64,000 nt of DNA from Bacillus proteolyticus (GTDB taxonomy: Bacteria; Bacillota; Bacilli; Bacillales; Bacillaceae_G), in the NCBI RefSeq assembly GCF_001884065.1, contig NZ_MACH01000153.1:1-64000 (forward strand), given 5' to 3'. A model generated the notes under the pieces. It was given only the letters and a program-made list of their open reading frames with translations. It had not been told where the DNA came from and made no database searches. Both the position numbers and the translations under genes were made by a program. Below are positions 8,125 to 15,870 of this stretch, one piece after another. Every line of letters begins with the position of its first letter. Positions within the stretch are counted from its first letter, which is position 1.

Positions 8125-9226
8125 GAAGTATGATGTAGCGATTATTGGCGGAGGTGTAATTGGTAGTTCAGTTGCACACTTTCTAGCAGAAAGAGGGCAT
8201 AAAGTAGCGATTGTAGAGAAGCAAAGAATCGCATCTGAAGCTTCGAAAGCAGCTGCTGGTTTACTTGGTGTTCAGGCAGAATGGGATGCGTATGATCCGC
8301 TATTTGAACTTGCTAGAGAAAGCCGTGCTATATTTCCACAACTTGCAACAGTTTTACGTGAAAAGACGGGCATCGATATTGGGTATGAAGAAAAAGGCAT
8401 TTATCGCATTGCCCAAAATGAAGGTGAGAGGGAAAGAATTCTTCACATTATGGATTGGCAACAGAACACTGGTGAAGATTCCTATTTTCTAACGGGAGAA
8501 CATTTGCGGGAAAAAGAGCCGTTCCTATCCGAGTCAATTATAGGAGCGGTATATTATCCGAAAGATGGGCATGTTATGGCACCAGAGCTTACGAAAGCAT
8601 TCGCACATTCTGCTGCAATTTCTGGTGCGGATATATATGAACAAACAGAAGTGTTTGATATCCGTATTGAAAATAATAAAGTGACTGGAATTGTGACAAG
8701 CGAAGGTGTAATCATATGCGAAAAAGTCGTTATCGCTGGAGGGTCATGGAGTACGAAATTACTACATTATTTCCATAGTGATTGGGGCACGTATCCTGTG
8801 AAGGGTGAAGTTGTTGCAGTAAGAAGCAAGAAACCGCTCTTGAAAGCTCCTATTTTCCAAGAACGGTTTTATATTACGCCGAAGCGCGGTGGGCGTTACG
8901 TAATTGGAGCAACGATGAAGCCTCATACGTTCAATAAAACTGTGCAACCCGAAAGTATTACTTCTATATTAGAGCGTGCTTATACAATATTACCGGCTTT
9001 AAAAGAAGCAGAGTGGGAAAGTACATGGGCAGGATTAAGGCCACAATCGAATCATGAAGCTCCTTATATGGGAGAGCATGAAGAAATAAAAGGTTTATAT
9101 GCTTGTACGGGCCATTATAGAAACGGCATTTTATTAAGTCCTGTGTCTGGTCAATATATGGCTGATTTAATAGAAGGAAAGCAGGGGAATCACTTGCTAG
9201 ATTCATTGCTTTCTAAAACGGTTTAG
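8117..9226 (+). CDS. thiO: Glycine oxidase ThiO
   Basis: A 369-residue FAD-dependent amine oxidase of the DAO family. The N-terminal dinucleotide-binding motif is complete (IIGGGVIGSSVAHFLAERG), with a second FAD contact at VEKQ. The C-terminal region has the GLRPQS and GHYRNGILLSP segments typical of ThiO. The enzyme oxidises glycine to the glyoxyl imine that ThiG uses to build the thiazole. Its position between tenI and thiS matches Bacillus thiazole operons. There is a 15-bp gap to thiS containing a good ribosome binding site. Confidence 0.95.
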   Translation: MCKKYDVAIIGGGVIGSSVAHFLAERGHKVAIVEKQRIASEASKAAAGLLGVQAEWDAYDPLFELARESRAIFPQLATVLREKTGIDIGYEEKGIYRIAQNEGERERILHIMDWQQNTGEDSYFLTGEHLREKEPFLSESIIGAVYYPKDGHVMAPELTKAFAHSAAISGADIYEQTEVFDIRIENNKVTGIVTSEGVIICEKVVIAGGSWSTKLLHYFHSDWGTYPVKGEVVAVRSKKPLLKAPIFQERFYITPKRGGRYVIGATMKPHTFNKTVQPESITSILERAYTILPALKEAEWESTWAGLRPQSNHEAPYMGEHEEIKGLYACTGHYRNGILLSPVSGQYMADLIEGKQGNHLLDSLLSKTV

Positions 9227-9241
9227 AAAGGGGATGGAAGT

Positions 9242-9445
9242 TTGAATTTGAAAATTAACGGTAACCAAATCGAAGTGCCAGCGAGTGTGAAGACAGTAGC
9301 TGAACTACTTATACATTTAGAGTTAGATAATAGAATTGTTGTTGTAGAGCGTAATAAAGATATTTTACAAAAAGATGATCATAAAGATACATCTGTTTTT
9401 GATGGAGACCAAATTGAGATTGTAACTTTCGTAGGAGGCGGTTGA
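9242..9445 (+). CDS. thiS: Sulfur carrier protein ThiS
   Basis: A 67-residue ubiquitin-like carrier with a TTG start and AAAGGGGATGG upstream. It ends in VGGG; the C-terminal di-glycine is adenylated by ThiF and converted to a thiocarboxylate that supplies sulfur to ThiG. The length is typical of ThiS. The stop codon lies three bases before the thiG start, within the thiG leader. Confidence 0.95.
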   Translation: MNLKINGNQIEVPASVKTVAELLIHLELDNRIVVVERNKDILQKDDHKDTSVFDGDQIEIVTFVGGG

Positions 9446-9447
9446 TT

Positions 9448-10218
9448 ATGTTAAACATTGGACCATTTTCATTTCATTCTAGACTTTTATTAGGAACAGG
9501 GAAATTTCCTGATTTTGATGTACAGCAAAAGGCAATTGATGTATCTGAGGCTGAGATTTTAACGTTCGCAGTGCGTCGTATGGATATATTTGATGCGAAA
9601 CAACCTAACTTATTAGAGAAACTTGATGTGAAAAAATATACGTTATTACCAAATACAGCAGGGGCAAAAAATGCTGAAGAAGCTGTTCGTATTGCGAAAT
9701 TAGCAAAAGCTTCTGGGCTTTGTGACATGATAAAAGTAGAAGTTATTGGTGATGATAGAACGTTATTACCTGATCCGGTAGAAACGTTAAAGGCATCTGA
9801 AATGTTACTAGAAGAAGGATTTATCGTACTTCCATACACATCTGATGACGTTGTATTAGCGCGTAAATTACAAGAACTTGGCGTGCATGCGATTATGCCA
9901 GGAGCATCACCGATTGGATCAGGGCTTGGTATTGTAAATCCATTGAATTTAAGCTTCATTATTGAACAAGCGACAGTACCAGTTATCGTTGATGCCGGTA
10001 TTGGTAGCCCAGCTGATGCGGCATTTGCAATGGAATTAGGAGCAGATGGTGTGTTATTAAATACGGCTGTATCAGGAGCAAAAGATCCTATTAAAATGGC
10101 ATACGCAATGAAATTAGGTATTGAGGCAGGACGATTAGGGTTTGAAGCAGGTCGTATTGCACGTAAACGTTGTGCAACAGCAAGTAGTCCTTTAGAAGGA
10201 ATGAGCGTAGTTGAATAA
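9448..10218 (+). CDS. thiG: Thiazole synthase ThiG
   Basis: A 256-residue TIM-barrel enzyme that forms the thiazole phosphate carboxylate from deoxyxylulose phosphate, dehydroglycine and ThiS thiocarboxylate. Seen: [11 protein letters not shown], the TFAVRRMD strand, [14 protein letters not shown], the phosphate-binding AGIGSPADA and the C-terminal [11 protein letters not shown]. The start at 9448 is set by AGGAGGCGG eight bases upstream; a TTG two codons earlier is rejected. The overlap with thiF is 8 bp. A long open frame on the opposite strand here is a coding shadow. Confidence 0.97.
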   Translation: MLNIGPFSFHSRLLLGTGKFPDFDVQQKAIDVSEAEILTFAVRRMDIFDAKQPNLLEKLDVKKYTLLPNTAGAKNAEEAVRIAKLAKASGLCDMIKVEVIGDDRTLLPDPVETLKASEMLLEEGFIVLPYTSDDVVLARKLQELGVHAIMPGASPIGSGLGIVNPLNLSFIIEQATVPVIVDAGIGSPADAAFAMELGADGVLLNTAVSGAKDPIKMAYAMKLGIEAGRLGFEAGRIARKRCATASSPLEGMSVVE

Positions 10219-11230
10219 TCGATATTCTCGCCAAGAGCTATTTTCTCCAATTGGGGAAGAAGGGCAACAAAAGATACGAGAAAAGCATGTACTTATTATC
10301 GGTGCAGGCGCATTAGGTAGTGCAAACGCAGAGATGTTTGTAAGAGCAGGCGTTGGTCAAGTAACAATTGTTGACCGTGATTATGTCGATTGGAGTAATT
10401 TACAAAGACAACAATTGTATGCAGAGAGTGATGTAGAGAATAATCTTCCGAAGGCTGTAGCGGCAAAAAAACGTCTAGAAGAGGTTAATAGTGAAGTAAG
10501 AGTAGAAGCTCTCGTTCAAGATGTAACAGCTGAAGAGTTAGAAGAACTCGTTACAAATGTTGATGTAATTATCGATGCGACTGACAATTTCGAAACGCGT
10601 TTCATTGTGAATGATATATCGCAAAAATATTCTATTCCATGGGTTTACGGGGCATGTGTAGGGAGTTATGGCCTTTCTTACACAATTCTTCCAGATAAAA
10701 CGCCATGTTTATCTTGTTTATTACAATCGATTCCGCTTGGCGGAGCGACATGTGATACAGCGGGTATTATATCACCTGCTGTATCTCTTGTCGTTTCTCA
10801 TCAAGTAACGGAAGCTCTTAAACTGTTAGTGGAAGACTATGAATCGCTTCGCGATGGACTTGTGTCGTTTGATGTATGGAAGAATGAATATTCATGTATG
10901 AATGTACAAAAACTTCGTAAACACAATTGTCCTTCGTGTGGTGATAATGCGCTATACCCGTATTTAAATAAAGAAAACACTTCAAAAACAGCAGTTTTAT
11001 GCGGGAGAAATACAGTTCAAATTAGACCACCTCATAAAGAGGAAATGAATTTTGAACAATATAAACAGCTGCTAGAAGGCCGCGTGAATGAGTTAAATGT
11101 AAATCCATATTTACTATCTTTCTCTGTTGAAGAAAAGAGGTTAGTTGCCTTCAAAGATGGCCGTGTACTTGTACATGGAACGAAAGATATAAGCGAAGCA
11201 AAGACGATTTATCATCGCTATTTTGGATAG
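10211..11230 (+). CDS. thiF: ThiF sulfur carrier adenylyltransferase
   Basis: A 339-residue E1-like (ThiF/MoeB/HesA) enzyme that adenylates the ThiS C-terminus. Seen: the nucleotide motif [27 protein letters not shown] (the conserved Asp and Arg finger), [10 protein letters not shown], and two cysteine pairs (CLSC and CPSC) that bind structural zinc. The TTG start at 10211 lies inside the end of thiG, implying coupling. The last 90 residues after the second CxxC form an extra segment without a rhodanese cysteine. MoeB is the sequence-level alternative, but the thiS-thiG context supports ThiF. Confidence 0.93.
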   Translation: MNNRYSRQELFSPIGEEGQQKIREKHVLIIGAGALGSANAEMFVRAGVGQVTIVDRDYVDWSNLQRQQLYAESDVENNLPKAVAAKKRLEEVNSEVRVEALVQDVTAEELEELVTNVDVIIDATDNFETRFIVNDISQKYSIPWVYGACVGSYGLSYTILPDKTPCLSCLLQSIPLGGATCDTAGIISPAVSLVVSHQVTEALKLLVEDYESLRDGLVSFDVWKNEYSCMNVQKLRKHNCPSCGDNALYPYLNKENTSKTAVLCGRNTVQIRPPHKEEMNFEQYKQLLEGRVNELNVNPYLLSFSVEEKRLVAFKDGRVLVHGTKDISEAKTIYHRYFG

Positions 11231-11245
11231 AAAAGGATGAGTGAG

Positions 11246-12058
11246 ATGGAAGTGAATAAAGCTTTAACAATTGCAGGATCTGACAGCGGAGGCGGTGCTG
11301 GAATTCAGGCGGATTTAAAAACATTCCAAGAGCTTGGTGTGTACGGAATGACAGCTATTACAGCAATTACTGCTCAAAACACGCTTGGCGTTCAAGGGGT
11401 ATATCCTGTTCCATTAGAAGGTATTACGGAACAGCTGAATTCAATTGGTACGGATTTAACACCAGATGCTGTGAAACTAGGAATGTTATTTAGTAGTGAA
11501 ATTATTCAAACTGTGGCAGAGCAGATTAAGAAATTTGGCTGGAATAATATTGTGCTAGATCCTGTTATGATTGCAAAAGGCGGAGCATCATTATTACAGC
11601 AAGAAGCAGTACAAGCATTAAAAGAATATTTATTACCAGTAGCAACCGTTGTAACACCGAATGTTCCTGAAGCAGAAGTGTTAACTGGGATGGAGATTCA
11701 TAACGTTGAAGATAGTAAGGAGGCTGCGAAAGTATTGCATGAATTAGGTGCTAAATATGTGCTTATGAAGGGCGGACATGCAGAATATCAAGGGAATGAA
11801 GTAATTGATTTACTCTTTGATGGAGAAGAGTTTATTGAATTTAGAAGTGAACGAATTCCTTCGAAACAAACGCACGGAAGCGGGTGTACATTTGCTTCAG
11901 CAGTTACAGCTGGACTTGCGAAAGGGTACTCGATTGAAGAGGCGGTTCAAGAGGCAAAACAATTTATTAGTATAGCGATTGAAGAGCCATTGAATATTGG
12001 AAGTGGTCATGGACCGACGAATCATTTTGCGTATAAATTGCACAAAGTACAAGCATAA
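11246..12058 (+). CDS. thiD: Hydroxymethylpyrimidine (phosphate) kinase
   Basis: A 270-residue ribokinase-fold kinase that phosphorylates HMP and HMP-phosphate. Seen: TIAGSDSGGGAGIQADLKTF at the N-terminus, GVYGMTAITA, VLDPVMIAKGG, TPNVPEAE and the anion-hole motif THGSGCTFASA. The start at 11246 is preferred because AAAAGG is correctly spaced from it, whereas an ATG at 11237 would touch the site. It is the last gene of the operon and joins the pyrimidine supplied by TenA/ThiXYZ to the thiazole branch. No thiE or thiC is present here, so those steps are encoded elsewhere. Confidence 0.95.
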   Translation: MEVNKALTIAGSDSGGGAGIQADLKTFQELGVYGMTAITAITAQNTLGVQGVYPVPLEGITEQLNSIGTDLTPDAVKLGMLFSSEIIQTVAEQIKKFGWNNIVLDPVMIAKGGASLLQQEAVQALKEYLLPVATVVTPNVPEAEVLTGMEIHNVEDSKEAAKVLHELGAKYVLMKGGHAEYQGNEVIDLLFDGEEFIEFRSERIPSKQTHGSGCTFASAVTAGLAKGYSIEEAVQEAKQFISIAIEEPLNIGSGHGPTNHFAYKLHKVQA

Positions 12059-12066
12059 GTGAAAAT

Positions 12067-12099
12067 TTAACCAGTGGGGATATACCCTCACTGGTTATT
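12067..12099 (+). terminator. Probable terminator of the thiamin operon
   Basis: AACCAGTGGGG and CCCTCACTGGTT form an imperfect stem just after thiD. It lacks a strong T-run, so termination may be inefficient. Confidence 0.5.
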
Positions 12100-12165
12100 A
12101 ATATTAATAGGGATTTAATATATGGTAATGAATTTGATTGGTTTAGCTTCTTTAAATGTGCCTTC

Positions 12166-12420
12166 TTAGATGAGTAAAGTGTATACAAGATGTGATGATA
12201 TTAATATAAAAAATATAATGTATGGAATCATAGCTTTCTTATTATTACTTAGGTATTTACTATAAATTAATAACAAACAAGAAAGTAAAAAAATGATTTC
12301 TAATGTGGTGCGGAATTCAGTATAACTAGGAATGGTAACCAATATCGCTAGAATTATTAGTGACGAATTGCCTAGAATAGTTATTATTTGAATAAAATTT
12401 TTCTTTTTATCCTCGGTCAT
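12166..12420 (-). CDS. Small membrane protein, 84 residues
   Basis: About three hydrophobic segments (residues 11-29, 38-54 and 65-84) follow a lysine-rich start (MTEDKKKN). The ATG follows GAGGATGGTAT, a usable ribosome binding site. It is oriented against the thiamin operon and stands alone. I do not recognise a family. Length and hydrophobic pattern support a real gene, but its role is unknown. Confidence 0.6.
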   Translation of the reverse strand: MTEDKKKNFIQIITILGNSSLIILAILVTIPSYTEFRTTLEIIFLLSCLLLIYSKYLSNNKKAMIPYIIFFILISSHLVYTLLI

Positions 12421-12530
12421 ATACCATCCTCATTTCACCTTTAATTTTTAATCATTTCTTTATCTAGTATTATTACAATACGATTAATGAAAATTCCTAT
12501 TGAATGTAAATATTTATAATACTAAACAAT

Positions 12531-12562
12531 AAAAAAACTCCATTTTGAGGAGTTTTTTTATT
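12531..12562. terminator. Intrinsic terminator hairpin
   Basis: AAAAAAACTCC and GGAGTTTTTTT flank the loop ATTTTGA. It isolates the riboswitch transcription unit that starts just downstream. On the minus strand there is no gene immediately before it. Confidence 0.7.
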
Positions 12563-12563
12563 G

Positions 12564-12592
12564 TTTACTTTTTCCAAATACAGGAGTAATAT
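12564..12592 (+). promoter_or_regulatory. SigA-type promoter before c-di-AMP riboswitch 1
   Basis: TTTACT (12564-12569), a 17-base spacer, then TAATAT (12587-12592). It is 26 bp before the aptamer, which fits a leader transcript. Confidence 0.5.
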
Positions 12593-12617
12593 ATCAGCCA
12601 GAATACATTTTTTGTAA

Positions 12618-12745
12618 TACGCTGAGTCCAATTGTATGGAGCGGGGGAACCAATTTGTGCGTCGTCACTAGGGGTGAATCTTTCAGTTTTGAAAGTAGGG
12701 CTACTCTCAAAGCCCGAATCCGACAGCTAACTTCGTAAGCGTCTT
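12618..12745 (+). ncRNA. c-di-AMP (ydaO/yuaA) riboswitch 1
   Basis: The landmarks of the ydaO/yuaA class are all present: CGCTGAGTC, GGAGCGGGGGAACCAA, GGGGTGAATC, a short hairpin, AGGGCTACTCTC, CCCGAATCCGACAGCTAAC and CGTAAGCG closing the outer stem. Members bind cyclic di-AMP and usually switch off potassium-import or cell-wall genes. No clear intrinsic terminator follows; an imperfect stem (12751-12787, GGAC...GTCC) could serve. It lies 105 bp before the 128-residue protein gene. Confidence 0.93.
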
Positions 12746-12850
12746 GAGAGAGGACGGTGCCATGATGGATACATCTCTTCATCGGTCCGATTAGTATAGG
12801 GGAATATCAATCTATATTTGAGTTCTTTTATGCTAAGGAGGATGAGGTAC

Positions 12851-13237
12851 ATGGAACTAACACTTATTTGTGTTGGAGAAGAAAATAAGATAAAGAGTTT
12901 AAGAGAGCTAGTAGCATTTCAGCATGAGTTAATTATTTTTACAGCAAATGAGGAGATAGCAGCTGAAGTCAGGGGCTATGGATTTGAATCAGCTTATAGC
13001 TGTAATAAGGAGCAGGATTTTACTAGTATTTGCGAGTGTATTAAGAAGGTGATTCTGCTAGGGGATGAGCTTCCAATAGTTAGCTTTTTCGCAGAACGTA
13101 TTCGCTTTTTTTTCCAAGCGCCTATTACTGTTGTTACAAGAAATAAACGATATCCAGCGAGGCTCTATGAAACGATTGGGGCTAAATTCGTGGTGTTTAC
13201 AAATTGTGATAACATTTCTTTTTTATTTTTTGAATAG
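12851..13237 (+). CDS. Degenerate TrkA-N/RCK-like small protein
   Basis: A 128-residue soluble protein. It begins with a beta strand and a degenerate glycine turn (LICVGEENK), and residues 92-116 read like the last strand-helix-strand of a TrkA-N (RCK_N) domain: ITVVTRN, then YPARLYETIGAKFVVF, matching the family pattern of a strand, a helix ending in L..(I/L)GA and a following strand. The complete GxGxxG nucleotide motif is missing, so NAD binding is doubtful. RCK domains gate potassium channels and transporters. AAGGAGGATGAGG is correctly spaced from the ATG at 12851. It is controlled by a c-di-AMP riboswitch and paired with a small winged-helix gene 17 bp downstream. The family assignment is an inference from pattern. 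Confidence 0.65.
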   Translation: MELTLICVGEENKIKSLRELVAFQHELIIFTANEEIAAEVRGYGFESAYSCNKEQDFTSICECIKKVILLGDELPIVSFFAERIRFFFQAPITVVTRNKRYPARLYETIGAKFVVFTNCDNISFLFFE

Positions 13238-13254
13238 GGCGGAGGAGAGTGAAT

Positions 13255-13485
13255 ATGAAGGTGTTGTTACTAGGAGATATAGCGAATCGTTGGGCGGTAT
13301 CGATAGAGAGAGTTGAAAAATTGATCCAGATGGATCCTCTTTTTCCAGGGCCATATATTATATTGCCATCGAAAGACGCTTTATATTTAAAAACAGATGT
13401 TATCGAATATGAGCAGCTACATGCAGAATTGTCACAAGTTTATATTCGCGGGAGAAATTTACGTGCTTTTTTACGAGGGGAATAA
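13255..13485 (+). CDS. Small winged-helix (AlpA/MerR-like) protein
   Basis: A 76-residue protein. Residues 7-26 (GDIANRWAVSIERVEKLI) fit the helix-turn-helix of excisionase/AlpA/MerR-like wings, followed by the typical FPGP turn, a beta wing and KTDVIEYEQ, the usual start of the closing helix. Such small proteins bind DNA as dimers or act as transcription co-factors. GGAGGAG precedes ATG 13255 by seven bases; the GTG two codons earlier is too close. It shares a transcript with the RCK-like gene under c-di-AMP riboswitch 1 and lies directly upstream of the kdp leader, so kdp or its own promoter are candidate targets. The target is not shown by the sequence. Confidence 0.7.
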   Translation: MKVLLLGDIANRWAVSIERVEKLIQMDPLFPGPYIILPSKDALYLKTDVIEYEQLHAELSQVYIRGRNLRAFLRGE

Positions 13486-13497
13486 ATAGTGAATGAA

Positions 13498-13558
13498 AAA
13501 AGAGTGAATGCTGAGTGCAACAAGCTATGCACTTCATGTAATTCGCTCTTTTTATTTC
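13498..13558 (+). terminator. Bulged terminator after the winged-helix gene
   Basis: AAAAAGAGTGAAT pairs with ATTCGCTCTTTTT, with an inner stem GTGCA/TGCAC. The T-run continues to 13558. It separates the two-gene unit from the kdp leader. Confidence 0.65.
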
Positions 13559-13683
13559 GTATTTAAAAGATCATTTCTGTGAAAAAGAAAGAAAAGACGA
13601 GAAAACAGATGAAAGAATATTAATAACACCTAATGTAAGCGTTTAAATAGATGGATATTTTCTTATTTTCAGTAATTTAACCC

Positions 13684-13712
13684 TTTACAAGTTAAATTTA
13701 GAGGAGTATATT
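13684..13712 (+). promoter_or_regulatory. SigA-type promoter of the kdp operon
   Basis: TTTACA (13684-13689), a 17-base spacer and TATATT (13707-13712), about 40 bp ahead of the second c-di-AMP aptamer. No KdpE-like operator is recognisable nearby. Confidence 0.55.
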
Positions 13713-13750
13713 TACTCTCATAAATCATTCATGAAATTTCCAAAAAAAAC

Positions 13751-13883
13751 CTAAAATCGCTGAGTTCCAGAAATGGAGCGGGGGAACCAATTTTGTGCAT
13801 TGTCACTTGGGGTGAATCTTTCAGTTTTGAAAGTAGGGCTACTCTTTAGGCCCGAATCCGACAGCTAACCTCGTAAGCGTTTA
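13751..13883 (+). ncRNA. c-di-AMP (ydaO/yuaA) riboswitch 2
   Basis: Nearly the same core as riboswitch 1: CGCTGAGTTCC, GGAGCGGGGGAACCAA, GGGGTGAATC, AGGGCTACTC, GGCCCGAATCCGACAGCTAACC and CGTAAGCG, closed by an outer CTAAA/TTTAG stem. A strong terminator follows, so high c-di-AMP should stop kdp transcription. The two copies share most of their core sequence, suggesting local duplication. Confidence 0.95.
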
Positions 13884-13916
13884 GAGAGGAGGTTTACTTT
13901 TTGTTGTTCATTTTTT

Positions 13917-13948
13917 GAACACTGAGTAGAGCTCAGTGTTCTTTTTTA
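13917..13948 (+). terminator. Riboswitch-controlled terminator of kdp
   Basis: GAACACTGAG and CTCAGTGTTC form a perfect 10-bp stem, then TTTTTT. It is the expression platform of c-di-AMP riboswitch 2. Confidence 0.9.
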
Positions 13949-13991
13949 ATATTTTGATGGTAAATTTTAATAATTAAAGTGAGGGATTGTT

Positions 13992-14096
13992 ATGTTAGAT
14001 GTTGTGATGATCGGAATTTTTGTTGTATTAGTAGCATCGATGGCAAGTCTTGCAAGTTGGTCAGATAAAGTTGTGAAAGAAGGGAAGCAATCATGA
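13992..14096 (+). CDS. 34-residue membrane peptide upstream of kdpF
   Basis: A short frame (begins MLDVVMIGIFVVLV, ends VVKEGKQS) with one transmembrane helix (about residues 4-24) and a basic tail. It starts after GTGAGGGATTGTT and overlaps kdpF by four bases (ATGA), which argues that it is translated. It is the first coding frame after the c-di-AMP riboswitch. Some proteobacterial kdp operons also have a tiny hydrophobic frame before kdpF, so a Kdp accessory subunit is possible. The function is unknown. Confidence 0.6.
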   Translation: MLDVVMIGIFVVLVASMASLASWSDKVVKEGKQS

Positions 14097-14173
14097 TGAT
14101 TGCCTTATCGGTTATTGTTGCAGCGATTACGGTGTACTTAGTGTACGCATTATTAAATCCAGAAAAGTTTTAA
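14093..14173 (+). CDS. kdpF: KdpF, small subunit of the K+-ATPase
   Basis: A 26-residue single-helix peptide ending LVYALLNPEKF, matching the conserved KdpF C-terminal pattern (LVYAL-x-N/P-E-x-F). KdpF stabilises the KdpABC complex in the membrane. ATG at 14093 (or the next codon, 14096) overlaps the stop of the preceding peptide gene, and kdpA follows after 19 bp. Confidence 0.88.
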   Translation: MMIALSVIVAAITVYLVYALLNPEKF

Positions 14174-14192
14174 TTAGGGGGAATCATTCATT

Positions 14193-15860
14193 ATGATTTG
14201 GGTTGCAGTTGTTATTACAATGCTCTTGTTTATTTTAGTAGCAAAGCCAACGGGGATTTATTTAGAAAAAGCTTTTCAAGGTAGCAAAACGCTAGATAAA
14301 GTATTCGGGCCTTTTGAAAAACTTATTTTTAAAATTACGGGTGTAAAAGAATACAATCAAACGTGGAAACAGTATGCATTATCATTAGTGTTACTCAATG
14401 GATTTATGATTGTGGTCGTATATTTCATTTTCAGATTACAAGGTGTGCTGCCGCTAAATCCAGCACACATTGAAGGAATGGAGCCTACGCTCGCCTTTAA
14501 TACAGCAATTAGTTTTATGGCTGATACAAACTTACAGCATTATAGCGGTGAAAATGGTTTATCGTATTTATCACAATTAGTCGGGATTACATTTTTAATG
14601 TTTGCGGCACCAGCAACGACATTAGCGCTCGTTATGGCTTTTATAAGAGGGCTTGCTGGAAAAGAACTCGGTAACTTTTTCGTAGATTTTACGAGAGCAT
14701 TAACGAGAGTGTTTCTTCCTATCGCATTTATAGCAGCGTTAGTCTTTGTCGCACTTGGCGTACCGCAAACGTTAGACGGGGCAGTTACAGCACAAACGAT
14801 TGATGGGGCAAAACAAAGTATTTTACGTGGTCCAGTTGCATCATTCGTTTCCATTAAGGAACTTGGAAATAACGGCGGAGGATTTTTCGGGGCAAACTCT
14901 ACACATCCTTTCGAAAATCCAGGACAAATGAGTAATATTTTGCAAATGATGCTTATGATGTTATTGCCAACAGCACTTCCATTTACGTATGGAAGAATGG
15001 TAGGAAATAAAAAACAAGGTCGCATCCTTTTCGTGTCACTATTCATGGTGTTTTTACTAGGATTTATAACGATTACGACATCTGAATTACATGGAAATCC
15101 AGCGTTAAATGGAATGGGTATCGAACATGTACAAGGAAGTACAGAAGGAAAAGAAGTAAGGTTCGGAACAGTATTTTCTTCCCTTTATGCGACAGTAACG
15201 ACAGCTGCTGAAACTGGGGCTGTTAATACGATGCATGATACGTTAACGCCAATTGGTGGTCTAGTTCCACTCGTAAATATGATGTTAAATACAGTATACG
15301 GCGGCGTTGGAGCAGGTTTTGTAAACATTATTATGTATGCCATTATTGCAGTCTTTATATCTGGGTTAATGGTTGGACGGACACCAGAGTTTTTAGGTAA
15401 GAAAATTGAAGGTAAGGAAATGAAATTGATTGCGGTAACGATTTTATTTCATCCATTGCTTATTTTAGGATTTTCAGCATTAGCTCTTTCAACAAGCTTA
15501 GGAACGGATGCAATCTCTCATTCCGGTTTCCACGGTTTAACGCAAGTTGTATATGAATACACATCGTCAGCTGCGAATAACGGATCTGGATTTGAAGGCT
15601 TAGCAGATAATACACCGTTTTGGAATATTACGACTGGTTTAGTTATGTTTTTAGGACGCTATTTTAGTTTAATTACGATGCTAGCTGTGGCAGCTTCATT
15701 GAAAGAGAAGACGGTAGTACCAGAAACAGTCGGAACGTTCCGTACGGATAATGGTTTATTTGGAGGAATCTTTATTGGAACGATTGTAATTGTTGGTGCA
15801 TTAACATTTTTCCCGATGTTAGTACTTGGCCCAATTGCAGAATTTCTTACATTGAAGTAA
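14193..15860 (+). CDS. kdpA: Potassium-transporting ATPase subunit A
   Basis: A 555-residue polytopic membrane protein with about ten helices. It is the potassium-selective channel-like subunit of the Kdp pump. The four selectivity-loop repeats typical of the SKT superfamily are visible, including NNGGGFFG and the TAAETGAVNT and SSAANNGSGF segments. The length is normal. It lies 19 bp after kdpF and 10 bp before kdpB in an operon under the second c-di-AMP riboswitch. Long open frames on the opposite strand are shadows. Confidence 0.97.
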   Translation: MIWVAVVITMLLFILVAKPTGIYLEKAFQGSKTLDKVFGPFEKLIFKITGVKEYNQTWKQYALSLVLLNGFMIVVVYFIFRLQGVLPLNPAHIEGMEPTLAFNTAISFMADTNLQHYSGENGLSYLSQLVGITFLMFAAPATTLALVMAFIRGLAGKELGNFFVDFTRALTRVFLPIAFIAALVFVALGVPQTLDGAVTAQTIDGAKQSILRGPVASFVSIKELGNNGGGFFGANSTHPFENPGQMSNILQMMLMMLLPTALPFTYGRMVGNKKQGRILFVSLFMVFLLGFITITTSELHGNPALNGMGIEHVQGSTEGKEVRFGTVFSSLYATVTTAAETGAVNTMHDTLTPIGGLVPLVNMMLNTVYGGVGAGFVNIIMYAIIAVFISGLMVGRTPEFLGKKIEGKEMKLIAVTILFHPLLILGFSALALSTSLGTDAISHSGFHGLTQVVYEYTSSAANNGSGFEGLADNTPFWNITTGLVMFLGRYFSLITMLAVAASLKEKTVVPETVGTFRTDNGLFGGIFIGTIVIVGALTFFPMLVLGPIAEFLTLK

Positions 15861-15870
15861 TGGAGGGTAA

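Noticed and set aside
9474-10250. 258-codon open frame opposite thiG
   Set aside because: It mirrors thiG codon for codon on the other strand, has no ribosome binding site, and thiG has all family motifs. It is a shadow of codon bias.
11237-11245. Earlier ATG for thiD
   Set aside because: It directly abuts the AAAAGG sequence; the ATG at 11246 has correct spacing and begins just before the family motif.
14540-15046. 168-codon open frame opposite kdpA
   Set aside because: Same reason: a shadow in a long, well-conserved membrane protein gene.
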